Shown here in pieces: positions 9,088 through 17,740 of a stretch of 64,000 bases of DNA. Position 1 is the first letter of the stretch. Every line of letters begins with the position of its first letter. This stretch comes from Rhodospirillales bacterium (GTDB taxonomy: Bacteria; Pseudomonadota; Alphaproteobacteria; Rhodospirillales; Thalassospiraceae): assembly GCA_019634165.1 (NCBI GenBank), contig JAHQVT010000011.1, positions 1-64,000 of the forward strand. The letters run 5' to 3'. The position numbers and the translations under genes are program-made. The notes below the pieces were generated by a model. The model saw only the letters and a list, made by a program, of their open reading frames with translations, was not told the origin of the DNA and did not search any database.

Positions 9088-10335
9088 ATGGCGATTGAAA
9101 AACTAGACGTAGTTGTCGTTGGCGGGGGGCAGGCCGGTGTCGCCATGAGCGAACATCTCAGCGCCAATGGCTTATCCCATGTTGTGCTTGAGCGCGGTCG
9201 GATAGCAGAACGCTGGCGTTCGGAACGTTGGGATTCCTTGGTTGCCAACGGCCCGGCATGGCATGACCGTTTTCCCGGACTGACATTTCCCGGTGATCCG
9301 GGTGCCTTCGTTCCCAAGGAACAGGTTGCTGATTATTTCGTCTCTTATGCAGAAAAGATAAAAGCGCCGATCCGTTGCGGTGTAGAGGTCATTTCTGTAA
9401 CCCGGTTAGACGGCAAATTTGGGTTTAGCGTCGAAACGACAGATGGCACCTTTGAGGCAGGCTTTGTTGTTGCCGCAACCGGTGCATTCCAGACCCCGAT
9501 TATGCCTGATCTCATTCCTGCCCAAACCGGTATGCATCAAATTCACTCGGCGTCATACCGCAACCCTGATCAGTTGCCCGACGGTGCTGTTCTTGTAGTC
9601 GGGGCGGGGTCTTCGGGGACGCAAATTGCCCAGGAACTCATGACATCCGGGCGTAAGGTCTATTTGTCGGTGGGGCCGCATGACCGTCCACCACGCAGCT
9701 ACCGTGGCCGAGATTTTGTCTGGTGGCTTGGGGTTCTCAATAAGTGGGATGCTGAAGCCACCCCCGAAGCAGACCACGTCACGATTGCCGTAAGTGGGGC
9801 AAATGGTGGCCATACAGTCGACTTCCGGAATCTGGCGCATCAAGGCATGATCCTTTTGGGAAGAACCGAGGGTTATAACGCCGGAAAATTGAAAATCGCA
9901 CCCGACTTGGCAAAGAATATCGATGCCGGGGATGCCAATTATCTTGCGGTGCTTGATGAAGCCGATGCCTTTATTGCCCAAAACGGACTTGATCTGCCCG
10001 AAGAACCTGAAGCCCGGATGATCGGTGCAGACCCAGAATGCATTTCTGATCCTGTGCTTGAACTTGATTTGCAGGATGCCGGGATTTCGGCTGTAATCTG
10101 GGCAACCGGCTTTGAGCGGGACTACGGTTGGTTGAAGTTCGATATTTTCGACGAAACCGGTGCACCGTTTCACACGCGCGGCATATCAAAGGAACCGGGT
10201 ATTTACTTCTTGGGGTTGCCTTGGCAAACCCGCCGGGGCTCATCCTTTATCTGGGGCGTGTGGTACGACGCAAAATATCTCGCGGACCATATGTCCAAAC
10301 AACAGAATTATCTGGCCTATTCCCCGACATCCTAA
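9088..10335 (+). CDS. Flavin-dependent monooxygenase-like NAD(P)/FAD oxidoreductase
   Basis: A 415-residue protein of the flavin-containing monooxygenase family. The FAD-binding GGGQAGVAMS lies near residue 12, and the NAD(P)H-binding GAGSSGTQIAQEL near residue 172. The WATGFERDYGWL stretch near residue 335 is the characteristic ATG motif of this group. Such enzymes oxidise soft nucleophilic N or S atoms or act as N-hydroxylases. Its place between an M20 deacylase and RidA suggests oxidation of an amine intermediate. The exact reaction cannot be assigned. Confidence 0.85.
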   Translation: MAIEKLDVVVVGGGQAGVAMSEHLSANGLSHVVLERGRIAERWRSERWDSLVANGPAWHDRFPGLTFPGDPGAFVPKEQVADYFVSYAEKIKAPIRCGVEVISVTRLDGKFGFSVETTDGTFEAGFVVAATGAFQTPIMPDLIPAQTGMHQIHSASYRNPDQLPDGAVLVVGAGSSGTQIAQELMTSGRKVYLSVGPHDRPPRSYRGRDFVWWLGVLNKWDAEATPEADHVTIAVSGANGGHTVDFRNLAHQGMILLGRTEGYNAGKLKIAPDLAKNIDAGDANYLAVLDEADAFIAQNGLDLPEEPEARMIGADPECISDPVLELDLQDAGISAVIWATGFERDYGWLKFDIFDETGAPFHTRGISKEPGIYFLGLPWQTRRGSSFIWGVWYDAKYLADHMSKQQNYLAYSPTS

Positions 10336-10373
10336 CTCTTGCCAACATTACACTGGCGTAAGGAGAAAGCCCC

Positions 10374-10793
10374 ATGGCGCATACCCGTATTCGCAAATTC
10401 AATACCAAAGACACCTATCCGGAACAGAATATCGACAATGACCTGTGTCAGGTTGTTGCCGCCAAAGGAACCATGATCTTTGTGCGTGGGCAGATTGGTC
10501 AGGATCTCGACAGTTCCGAAAGTGTTGCCATTGGAGATGCGACAGGTCAGGCAGAAAAGGCGATGGCAAACATCAAAATGCTGGTTGAAGAAGCCGGTGG
10601 CCAACTGGACCATATCACCAAGATCACGATCTATCTGATTGATCCAAGATACCGTGAAGATGTCTACCGCGTTGTCGGGAAATGGCTCAAGGGCGTCTTC
10701 CCTGTCTCTACCGGCATTGTTGTGTCGGCTTTGGCGCGTCCGGAATGGCTTGTCGAAATTGATGCGATCGCGGTCATCCCCGACGATGAATAA
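10374..10793 (+). CDS. RidA/YjgF family protein
   Basis: A 139-residue member of the YjgF/YER057c/UK114 family, slightly longer at the N-terminus than the 128-residue classical RidA. Family features include the internal GQIGQDLD stretch, AEKAMANIKMLVEEAG and the DHITKITIYLIDPR segment. RidA proteins hydrolyse reactive enamine/imine intermediates made by PLP or flavin enzymes. Having it directly after a flavin oxidoreductase and downstream of a PLP aminotransferase fits that role. AAGGAGAAAGC precedes the ATG. Whether the RidA catalytic Arg is retained needs an alignment. Confidence 0.85.
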   Translation: MAHTRIRKFNTKDTYPEQNIDNDLCQVVAAKGTMIFVRGQIGQDLDSSESVAIGDATGQAEKAMANIKMLVEEAGGQLDHITKITIYLIDPRYREDVYRVVGKWLKGVFPVSTGIVVSALARPEWLVEIDAIAVIPDDE

Positions 10794-10820
10794 CCTTTTG
10801 ATCAAACCAAAGAGCTTGCA

Positions 10821-11495
10821 ATGACCTTTTCCATTTCTGCGCGTTGTCCGCAAACCGGTACCATGGGTATCGCGATTTCTTCTTCATCGCCGGCCGTTGC
10901 TGCCCGATGTGCTCATGGACGGGCCGGTGTTGGTGTGGTGGCTTCTCAAAACATTACCGATCCGTCTCTTGGTCCAAAGGGACTGGATTTGATGCAGAAC
11001 GAACTCGGCGCAGAAGAGGCCCTTGCCGCATTGCTCCGGGATTATAAAACAGCTAATTGGCGCCAGCTTGTGGTCCTTGATCGTACCGGGAAATCCGCTG
11101 TTTTTTCGGGATCTGAAACGCTTGGGATCAATGCCGTGGCCCAAGGCAAGGATTGTGCCGCAGCCGGTAATCTTTTGGCGAACGATTCCGTTCCTAGCAC
11201 AATGGTTGGTGCTTTCGAAGCCGCACCAGGCGATTTGGGCGACCGACTGCTTGCTGCCATGAAGGCCGGACAGGAAAGCGGTGGGGAGGCCGGGCCCGTC
11301 CATTCCGCGGGCCTTTATCTTGTAAGGGATGTCAGTTGGCCGATTGCAGATCTTCGTGTTGATTGGACCGAAAATAATCCGATCTCTGAACTGACGGCAC
11401 TTTGGCATATCTACAAGCCTCAACTCCAAGATTATGTAACCCGGGCCATCGATCCGACAGCCGCACCGAGCTACGGCGTGCCAGGCGACCAGTAA
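10821..11495 (+). CDS. DUF1028 domain protein (Ntn-hydrolase-like)
   Basis: A 224-residue DUF1028 protein, recognised from the opening TFSISARCPQTGTMGIAISSSSPAVAARC and the VGVVASQNITDPSLGPKGLDLM segment. The family resembles Ntn hydrolases (proteasome/asparaginase fold) but has no established substrate. DUF1028 genes often sit with amine or amino-acid catabolic genes. Here it lies between ridA (27-base gap) and the aldehyde dehydrogenase (19-base gap), so it is likely an accessory hydrolase of the same pathway. Function is not known. Confidence 0.8.
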   Translation: MTFSISARCPQTGTMGIAISSSSPAVAARCAHGRAGVGVVASQNITDPSLGPKGLDLMQNELGAEEALAALLRDYKTANWRQLVVLDRTGKSAVFSGSETLGINAVAQGKDCAAAGNLLANDSVPSTMVGAFEAAPGDLGDRLLAAMKAGQESGGEAGPVHSAGLYLVRDVSWPIADLRVDWTENNPISELTALWHIYKPQLQDYVTRAIDPTAAPSYGVPGDQ

Positions 11496-11514
11496 AACAG
11501 AAAGGCAAACCGAT

Positions 11515-13002
11515 ATGGAACTTTCCCACAAGGATTGGCTTGCAAGGGCACACGCCCTTCAGTTCCCGACCAAAGCATTTATCAATGGCAAGCATGTTGA
11601 TGCTTTGTCGGGCAAGACGTTTGAAACAATCAATCCTGCCACAGGTGAGATTTTGGCACGTTTACCCGCCTGCGAGGCGGCAGATGTGGATCTGGCAGTC
11701 AAATCTGCACGCAACGCTTTTAATGACGGACGTTGGTCCCGCAAATCACCGACAGAACGCAAAGCTGTCCTTTTGCGTCTTTCTGCGCTGATCATGGAAC
11801 ATCAGGCTGAATTTGCACTGCTTGAAAGTCTGGATATGGGCAAGCTGGTGCGTGATGCCGCAACGATTGACGTGCCGGGTGCTGCTGCGATTTTCCAATG
11901 GTATGCCGAAGCCATAGATAAGGTGTATGACGAAATTGCACCCACCGGTTCGGGTGATCTTGCCATGATTCGGCGAGAGGCCATTGGGGTTGTTGCGGCC
12001 GTTGTACCATGGAACTTCCCTTTGGATATGGCGACGTGGAAATGTGCTCCGGCGCTTGCCATGGGCAACAGCGTCATTCTGAAACCAGCAGAACAATCCC
12101 CATTATCGGCCTTGCGTCTTGCCGAACTGGCGCGTGAAGCTGGTTTGCCTGACGGTGTTTTGAATGTGGTCACCGGGTACGGCGAAACAGCGGGCAAGGC
12201 CATCGGACTGCATCCCGATATCGACTGTGTTGCGTTTACAGGCTCTACAGAAGTCGGGAAGTATTTCTTGGAATATTCCGGGCAGTCCAACATGAAACAG
12301 GTTTGGCTGGAATGCGGTGGCAAAAGCCCAAATCTCGTTTTTGCTGATTGCGATGATCTCGACAAGGCCGCTGAAATGGCTGCAACCGGCATCTTCTTTA
12401 ATCAGGGAGAAGTGTGTTCGGCCAATTCACGTTTGCTGGTCGAAAAATCAATCGCAGCAGAATTCCTTGAACGCGTTGCTCAACAGGCAAAAGGGTTTGT
12501 TCCCGGCGATCCGCTTGATCCTGCCTCGACCATGGGGGCCATTGTTGATGAAAATCAGGCAACGCGGATCATGGCTTATATTGATAAGGGCCGCGCGAGC
12601 TGTGAACTCGTACATGGCGGCAATCGAAAAACGGTGAATGGCAAAGGTTTCTTTGTCGAGCCAACGATATTTGCCAATGTGGCACCGGATAACCAAATTG
12701 CCACCGACGAAATTTTCGGGCCGGTTTTGGCGGTAACAACTTTCGATACCGAAGACGAAGCTGTCGCAATTGCCAATGACACGATCTACGGCTTGGCCGC
12801 TTCTGTATGGACCTCCAACCTGTCACGTGCCCACAGGGTCTCTGACAAGCTTAGGGTGGGTACGGTTTCTGTAAATGCCGTTGACGCGGTGTCACCGATG
12901 ACGCCATTTGGTGGTTTCAAGCAATCGGGCATTGGGCGTGATTTGTCACTACATGCCTTTGACAAATTCAGTGCTCTGAAAACGACATGGATTAAATACT
13001 AG
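11515..13002 (+). CDS. NAD(P)-dependent aldehyde dehydrogenase (PuuC/AldA-like)
   Basis: A 495-residue aldehyde dehydrogenase of normal length. The catalytic Cys is C301 in FNQGEVCSANSR, the general-base Glu is E266 in LECGGKSPN, and the cofactor-binding PWNFPLDMATWK, KPAEQSPLSALR and FTGSTEVGK motifs are present. The sequence style is that of gamma-glutamyl-gamma-aminobutyraldehyde/4-aminobutyraldehyde dehydrogenases. As last gene of the operon it would oxidise the aldehyde produced by the class III aminotransferase. A stable hairpin follows at 13016-13047. Confidence 0.9.
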   Translation: MELSHKDWLARAHALQFPTKAFINGKHVDALSGKTFETINPATGEILARLPACEAADVDLAVKSARNAFNDGRWSRKSPTERKAVLLRLSALIMEHQAEFALLESLDMGKLVRDAATIDVPGAAAIFQWYAEAIDKVYDEIAPTGSGDLAMIRREAIGVVAAVVPWNFPLDMATWKCAPALAMGNSVILKPAEQSPLSALRLAELAREAGLPDGVLNVVTGYGETAGKAIGLHPDIDCVAFTGSTEVGKYFLEYSGQSNMKQVWLECGGKSPNLVFADCDDLDKAAEMAATGIFFNQGEVCSANSRLLVEKSIAAEFLERVAQQAKGFVPGDPLDPASTMGAIVDENQATRIMAYIDKGRASCELVHGGNRKTVNGKGFFVEPTIFANVAPDNQIATDEIFGPVLAVTTFDTEDEAVAIANDTIYGLAASVWTSNLSRAHRVSDKLRVGTVSVNAVDAVSPMTPFGGFKQSGIGRDLSLHAFDKFSALKTTWIKY

Positions 13003-13015
13003 CATCAGACCCCAT

Positions 13016-13047
13016 CAGGGTTGCACCGAACTCGGGGTGCAACCCTG
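13016..13047 (+). terminator. Stem-loop ending the amine operon
   Basis: CAGGGTTGCACC (13016-13027) pairs perfectly with GGTGCAACCCTG (13036-13047) around an eight-base loop. Only an A-rich stretch follows, so it is a strong hairpin without a classical U-tract. It lies 14 bases after the aldehyde dehydrogenase stop. Confidence 0.65.
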
Positions 13048-13301
13048 CAAGAAAAATAGCGGTTAATAGATGATTTGACCGGGCGGAGCACAATGTGGGA
13101 CTGGCGCTCCATTTCCCATTTTAACACGGCTAGTATTTAGCTTTTTTCTTCAGGTTTTTCGACAGAATCTTGGTGATTTTTGTCCGATAAACTTGGAAAT
13201 ATTCCGAATTAGGCAATGGTCAAAATCAAGTAAGAGTTTGAGTTAAATTACGAGGTGTCTAAAGGGTTCTTATTCCAGTTATCTGCGACATGGCTATCTA
13301 A
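13048..13301. other. Intergenic region between convergent operons
   Basis: No gene is seen. The region separates the amine operon from the converging uxuA-uxuB-kdgK operon. A weak inverted pair GGAGC/GCTCC lies near 13085-13112. Otherwise it is unremarkable AT-rich sequence. Confidence 0.5.
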
Positions 13302-14204
13302 TTACTTTCCTGTCAGCAGTGCTCCATGTGTCTGGATTACTCTTGCAGACAGGGCTTGCCCATGTCGTATTGCATCTGCTGTCTCTTTACCGCCAAGCCG
13401 GGCAGCCAAAAATGCTGCGTTGAACGAATCACCTGCCCCGGTGGCATCAACGACGTTTGAAACAGGTGGGGTCTCAATGCATGCTACACGGCCATCCTTT
13501 AGAAAGGTGCATGCATCCTTACCATTCTTGACCACGACCTCTGCGATGCCAAGATCACGGTATCGCATGACCGTTTCCTCAGGGGAACGATCACCAAATA
13601 GTTTCGCCTCATCATCGAAGCTTGGCAGGACAACGTCGGCCATTGCGGCAACTTCTGACAGGGCCTTTTTGCAGACATGTTGATCCTCCCAAAGCGCGGG
13701 CCGGATATTGGGATCAAATGCAATCTGTGTTTGTGTCGGCTGTTGTCTGAGCAAATCAATCAATGCCGCGCGCCGGTCATTGCTTAGGATAGCAAGCGTA
13801 ATACCCGACAAATATATGACATCTGCATCGCGAAAAGCTGCCGCGAGAGACGGGATATCATCGGCCATCTTTCGTGCGGCAGAATTCTCGCGCCAATAGG
13901 TGAAAACGCGGTCGCCGTTTTCCTGATCAATCAGATACAGGCCTGGACGTTCCCCAAAAAGGCGTTGGATGGCGCTGACATCAATCCGCGCATCGCTAAT
14001 GAACGTTGAAATCTGGTCCGAATATCGATCCCCGCCAAGGGCGGTGGCATAACGAACCTGCCAATCCTGATCATGCGTGGCGTTACGGAAATGCCATGCC
14101 GTATTAAGTGTATCGCCCGCTATGCCCATTTTCCAATGGCCATCGGCTCCCCCCGACATTTCAATCATGCATTCACCAATGGCAACAAATCGTTTCATTG
14201 TCAT
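13302..14204 (-). CDS. kdgK: 2-dehydro-3-deoxygluconate kinase (PfkB family)
   Basis: A 300-residue ribokinase-fold sugar kinase that would phosphorylate 2-keto-3-deoxygluconate to KDPG. Visible motifs are the N-terminal FVAIGECMIEMSGG, the substrate-site AGDTLNTAWHFRN, the YWRENSAAR segment typical of KDG kinases, and the catalytic DATGAGDSFNAAFLAARLGG near the C-terminus. It is the last gene of the minus-strand uxuA-uxuB-kdgK operon and its ATG overlaps the uxuB stop by four bases; a second ATG two codons later (14198) is an alternative start. The matching KDPG aldolase is not in the window. Confidence 0.9.
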   Translation of the reverse strand: MTMKRFVAIGECMIEMSGGADGHWKMGIAGDTLNTAWHFRNATHDQDWQVRYATALGGDRYSDQISTFISDARIDVSAIQRLFGERPGLYLIDQENGDRVFTYWRENSAARKMADDIPSLAAAFRDADVIYLSGITLAILSNDRRAALIDLLRQQPTQTQIAFDPNIRPALWEDQHVCKKALSEVAAMADVVLPSFDDEAKLFGDRSPEETVMRYRDLGIAEVVVKNGKDACTFLKDGRVACIETPPVSNVVDATGAGDSFNAAFLAARLGGKETADAIRHGQALSARVIQTHGALLTGK

Positions 14205-15655
14205 ATGGCAAGTTCACGCTTGATTGCCGTATCCGCACCTTCTGAGAGCAACAAGGACAATCGGTCGATCACAGCATTGCGCCATACCGAATCGTCTTGC
14301 AACTGTTGGGGCATCCACCCCGGCAAATATGCCAGCTTTTCATAAATAACTATCGGGTCTTGATGATTGCCCACAGCTTTGACGATGTCATTGGCACGCG
14401 GATCATTAAGCTGCTGATCAACCTCGTTGGGTTTTGCCGAATTGATCCGTTGGCGCATTACGGCCAGCCATGCGGCAAAACAAAGCGCGAATGTGCCCAA
14501 TCGTTTGCTTCCCGCTGGCAGATCACAAACGGGGGCAAAAATCCGTTGAGGGAGTTTTTCTGTGCCATCCATCGCGATCTGGTTGGTTTCATGGGCAATT
14601 TCCCGATTGCCGAACCGTGCCACCAGATCAGCACCGTAGTCCGAAAAATCAATCCCGTCCAAAGGTGGCATTGTTGCCGCTGCATTTTGCATGTGTAGCG
14701 TCACAAGACGCGAGAAGGCATCACTTGCCATCGCATCGCGAACATATCGGTATCCGCCCAGTTGCCCCATATAGGCGATCAGTGAATGACTGCCATTAAG
14801 CATGCGAAGCTTCATGCATTCATAGGGTTCGACATCGGCAACAAGGATTGCACCACCTTCTTCCCATGCAGGTCTACCATCGGGAAAGGCATCTTCAATC
14901 ACCCATTGGGAAAACGGTTCAGTTTCAATTGCCGCAGGATCGTAAAGGCCGGTCAAATACTTGGCATCTGCACGGGTCGCGGCCGTTGCGGCCGGGGTAA
15001 TCCGATCAACCATGGTCGCAGGGAAAGAAACATTGTCCGTAATCCAAGCCGCCAGACCCGGATCAAGACGTTTGGCGAAATCAATCACACCATCGCGTAG
15101 TAGACGGCCGTTCGATGGCAGGTTGTCGCACGACACAATTGTATATGCGCGGACACCGGCTTCTTTACGACGCTTTAGTCCTGCAACAAGGAGGCCAAGA
15201 AGTCCGGCTGGCTTGTCTGGGTTCGCAAGATCATGTTTCACTGAAGGATGTTCAGCCTGAACCATCCCCGATACGCGATCAATGCCATAAGCCTTTTCAG
15301 TGACCGTAATGGTCACTATCCTGATGGCAGGGTCCGCAAGTGCTTCGAGAACTGGTGTAATATCTCGGGCGGCGGCAATGGCATGGGACATGCTGGTGAT
15401 TCTACGTGCTTTGGGGCCATCCGGATGACGTTCGATCAGTGTAAAGGTGCCGTCCTGCGCATTCAGGGCATCCACAATATCCGTGCTGCGCAAACTAACA
15501 CCGATAATACGCCAGTTGCCGCCTTTGGCTGCCATCGCGGTATCCGTATAAGTCGCCTGATGGGCGCGGTGAAAAGCGCCAATACCGATATGCACGATTC
15601 CGGCCGTAGCGGCATCGGGGTGTGAAGTCACATCAGAAAGATCAGGGTTGCTCAT
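14201..15655 (-). CDS. uxuB: Fructuronate reductase / mannitol dehydrogenase family
   Basis: A 484-residue NAD-dependent polyol/hexuronate dehydrogenase, the same length as E. coli UxuB. The N-terminal VHIGIGAFHRAHQATY is the NAD-binding motif of the mannitol dehydrogenase family. The catalytic region reads KLRMLNGSHSLIAYMG (Lys, Asn, His). With uxuA immediately upstream it should reduce D-fructuronate to D-mannonate. Both ends overlap the neighbours by four bases, so the three genes are translationally coupled. Confidence 0.9.
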   Translation of the reverse strand: MSNPDLSDVTSHPDAATAGIVHIGIGAFHRAHQATYTDTAMAAKGGNWRIIGVSLRSTDIVDALNAQDGTFTLIERHPDGPKARRITSMSHAIAAARDITPVLEALADPAIRIVTITVTEKAYGIDRVSGMVQAEHPSVKHDLANPDKPAGLLGLLVAGLKRRKEAGVRAYTIVSCDNLPSNGRLLRDGVIDFAKRLDPGLAAWITDNVSFPATMVDRITPAATAATRADAKYLTGLYDPAAIETEPFSQWVIEDAFPDGRPAWEEGGAILVADVEPYECMKLRMLNGSHSLIAYMGQLGGYRYVRDAMASDAFSRLVTLHMQNAAATMPPLDGIDFSDYGADLVARFGNREIAHETNQIAMDGTEKLPQRIFAPVCDLPAGSKRLGTFALCFAAWLAVMRQRINSAKPNEVDQQLNDPRANDIVKAVGNHQDPIVIYEKLAYLPGWMPQQLQDDSVWRNAVIDRLSLLLSEGADTAIKRELAI

Positions 15656-16875
15656 TTTTCAGTTCCAAGCCGATCAAACCGTGCTGACAAGGCCGTCATG
15701 ACACCACGTAGTTCAGCAAGTCCCTTAAGGCGTCCAATCGCCGGATATCCCGGTTGCCCCTTGCGGTTTAGATCGTCAAGGATGTCCTGACCATGGTCAG
15801 GACGTATCGGAATATTCCAGTCTGATCGTCCGGCAGATTTGCGTAATGCTTCCTCGCGCAGAATTTGCTCAATCAGCGAAACCATATCGGTATCGCCATC
15901 AAGATGTTCTGCTTCATGGAAGCTGCATGGCAGACTCTGGCTTTCACGTTTGGTGTTACGCAAATGAATGAAATGTACGCGCACACCCCAGCGTCTCATC
16001 ATGCCCGGCAAATCATTTCCCGGATGCACACCAAGTGATCCCGAACAGAGCGTGATGCCATTTTCCGGAATATCGACGGCTTGCATGACAAAGGCATAAT
16101 CTGCCTCGGTCGACATGATCCGGGGCAGTCCCAAAAGCGCAAAGGGCGGATCGTCTGGATGGCAGCACATGCGAATGCCGACCTCACGTGCAACAGGGAC
16201 GACTTCTTCAAGAAAGGCAACCAGATTGCCACGCAGTGTATCGGCATCGATATCGGCATAGGTTTCAAGCAAGGCACGCAGATCATCAAGCGACAGGTTT
16301 TCGACTGATCCCGGCAGGCCAAAGGCAACAGTGCGTTCCAGCTCAGCACGGCGGTCTTCGGACATTTCGTTAAAGCGGGTTTTTGCCTCGGTGATGATTT
16401 TGGCGGTATAGTCGTTTTCTGCGCCTGCACGGCCAAGGATGAACAAGTCAAACGCAACAAAATCGGCCAAGTCGAATCGCATGCAGGTTGCACCGTTTGA
16501 CAGTCGCCAGTTCAGGTGGGTACGTGTCCAGTCAAGGATCGGCATAAAGTTATAACAAACAATACTGATTCCAGAATCCGCCAGATTACGCAGACTTTCC
16601 TTATAGGCCTCAATATGGTCGCGCCATGGACCGACCTGACGTTTGATGGATTCTGAAACCGGAAGACTTTCAACAACATCCCAAGTCAGGCCGGATGCGG
16701 AACCGTCTTTCATCGTCGCAATCTCGGTATGACGCTTTGCAATTTCGTCAGGAGTCCAAACCGCATTACTGGGAATGTGATGAAGGGCGGAAACCACGCC
16801 ATGTGCACCAGCCTGACAAATATCGTCAATGCTAACCAAATCGTGCGGGCCGAACCATCTCCAGGTTTGTTTCAT
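15652..16875 (-). CDS. uxuA: Mannonate dehydratase
   Basis: A 407-residue TIM-barrel dehydratase converting D-mannonate to 2-keto-3-deoxygluconate. Typical features are the start MKQTWRWFGPHDLVSIDDI, the GAHGVVSALHHIP stretch, the metal-site ICMCCHPDDPP-like region (MCCHPDDPPF) and the late FIHLRNTKRE and RPDHGQDILDDL segments. The ATG at 16875 is chosen because AGAGAGAAG lies just before it and it matches the family N-terminus; an upstream ATG (16914) adds an unsupported 13 residues. First gene of the operon, divergent from the GntR regulator. Confidence 0.93.
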   Translation of the reverse strand: MKQTWRWFGPHDLVSIDDICQAGAHGVVSALHHIPSNAVWTPDEIAKRHTEIATMKDGSASGLTWDVVESLPVSESIKRQVGPWRDHIEAYKESLRNLADSGISIVCYNFMPILDWTRTHLNWRLSNGATCMRFDLADFVAFDLFILGRAGAENDYTAKIITEAKTRFNEMSEDRRAELERTVAFGLPGSVENLSLDDLRALLETYADIDADTLRGNLVAFLEEVVPVAREVGIRMCCHPDDPPFALLGLPRIMSTEADYAFVMQAVDIPENGITLCSGSLGVHPGNDLPGMMRRWGVRVHFIHLRNTKRESQSLPCSFHEAEHLDGDTDMVSLIEQILREEALRKSAGRSDWNIPIRPDHGQDILDDLNRKGQPGYPAIGRLKGLAELRGVMTALSARFDRLGTEK

Positions 16876-16950
16876 ATGCTTCTCTCTGTGTTGGCGTGCT
16901 TTCTGCAAAAGCAACTATAATTGCTTGGATGATATCACGTCATAATTTTG

Positions 16951-16980
16951 TTGACTAGTATGGTAGTATGCATCATGAAT
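16951..16980 (+). promoter_or_regulatory. Candidate GntR operator/promoter between uxuA and the regulator
   Basis: The 126-base divergent gap contains TTGACT (16951-16956) followed by the direct repeat TAGTATG-GTAGTATG (about 16957-16971). Repeated GTA/TAG steps are common in FadR-subfamily GntR operators. The -35-like TTGACT points toward the regulator. No convincing -10 was identified at the ideal spacing, so this is a weak proposal. Confidence 0.3.
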
Positions 16981-17001
16981 CAGAAAGGCAAGGAGAGTTT
17001 G

Positions 17002-17715
17002 ATGGGTGACCCTGAAGAAAATGACTGGGAAGTAACGAATGATCAGGCTGTGGGACCGCAGATCCATCGCATTATCCGTGAACGGATTGTCTGTGCGGAT
17101 TTGTTGCCCGGTGTGCGCATATCCGAAGCCGAACTTGCAAAACGTTACAATGTCAGTCGCCAGCCCATCCGCGAAGCCTTCATTAAACTTTCTGACGAAG
17201 GTCTTCTGGAGGTCCGCCCGCAACGCGGCACTTATGTCAGAAAAATCTCTGTTGCGGCTGTCCTTGACGCCCGCTTTGTCCGTGAGGCGGTAGAAGCCGA
17301 CATTGCGCGCTTCGTTGCCAAAGAGCCGAACGATGCATTTTTGAGGCATCTTGAAAATTTGATCCGCGATCAGCGCAAAGCGATGAAAGGCGATGCGCGT
17401 GCCTTCTTGAAGCTTGATCACGACTTCCACCGCAGCCTCGCAGAAGCAGCGGGCAAAACCTACGCCTGGAAGGTTGTTGAGGATGTCCGTGCCCAACTCG
17501 ATCGCGTGCGTTACCTCAGCTACTTCCAGTTCCCGATGGAAGAAATCATTGATCAGCATGTCCAAATTGTTTCGGCAATCACATCACGTGATCCAGAACA
17601 AGCCAGCGCAGCCATGCGTGAACACCTTCGTGAAATCTTGCATACGCTGCCTGATATCGCGCGCTCCAGAACGGAGCTATTCGACGACGCCGACACTATC
17701 GCGTCGTCACCCTAA
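17002..17715 (+). CDS. GntR-family (FadR/FCD subfamily) transcriptional regulator
   Basis: A 237-residue repressor. The N-terminal winged helix reads ISEAELAKRYNVSRQPIREAFIKLSDEGLLEVRPQRGTYV in parts, followed by an all-helical FCD ligand domain with the metal-binding DHDFHRSLAEAAG and DQHVQIVSAI stretches. The ATG at 17002 is favoured because AAGGAG lies six bases upstream; ATGs at 16948 and 16975 lack such sites. Position suggests control of uxuAB-kdgK and of the TRAP transporter, with a hexuronate or mannonate as ligand. This last part is inference. Confidence 0.87.
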   Translation: MGDPEENDWEVTNDQAVGPQIHRIIRERIVCADLLPGVRISEAELAKRYNVSRQPIREAFIKLSDEGLLEVRPQRGTYVRKISVAAVLDARFVREAVEADIARFVAKEPNDAFLRHLENLIRDQRKAMKGDARAFLKLDHDFHRSLAEAAGKTYAWKVVEDVRAQLDRVRYLSYFQFPMEEIIDQHVQIVSAITSRDPEQASAAMREHLREILHTLPDIARSRTELFDDADTIASSP

Positions 17716-17740
17716 GGCATCACCAAACAGGGAGGAACAG

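Noticed and set aside
17414..17740. N-terminal extension of the DctP gene overlapping the GntR gene
   Set aside because: The internal ATG at 17741 has a strong GGAGGA site and begins a normal signal peptide.
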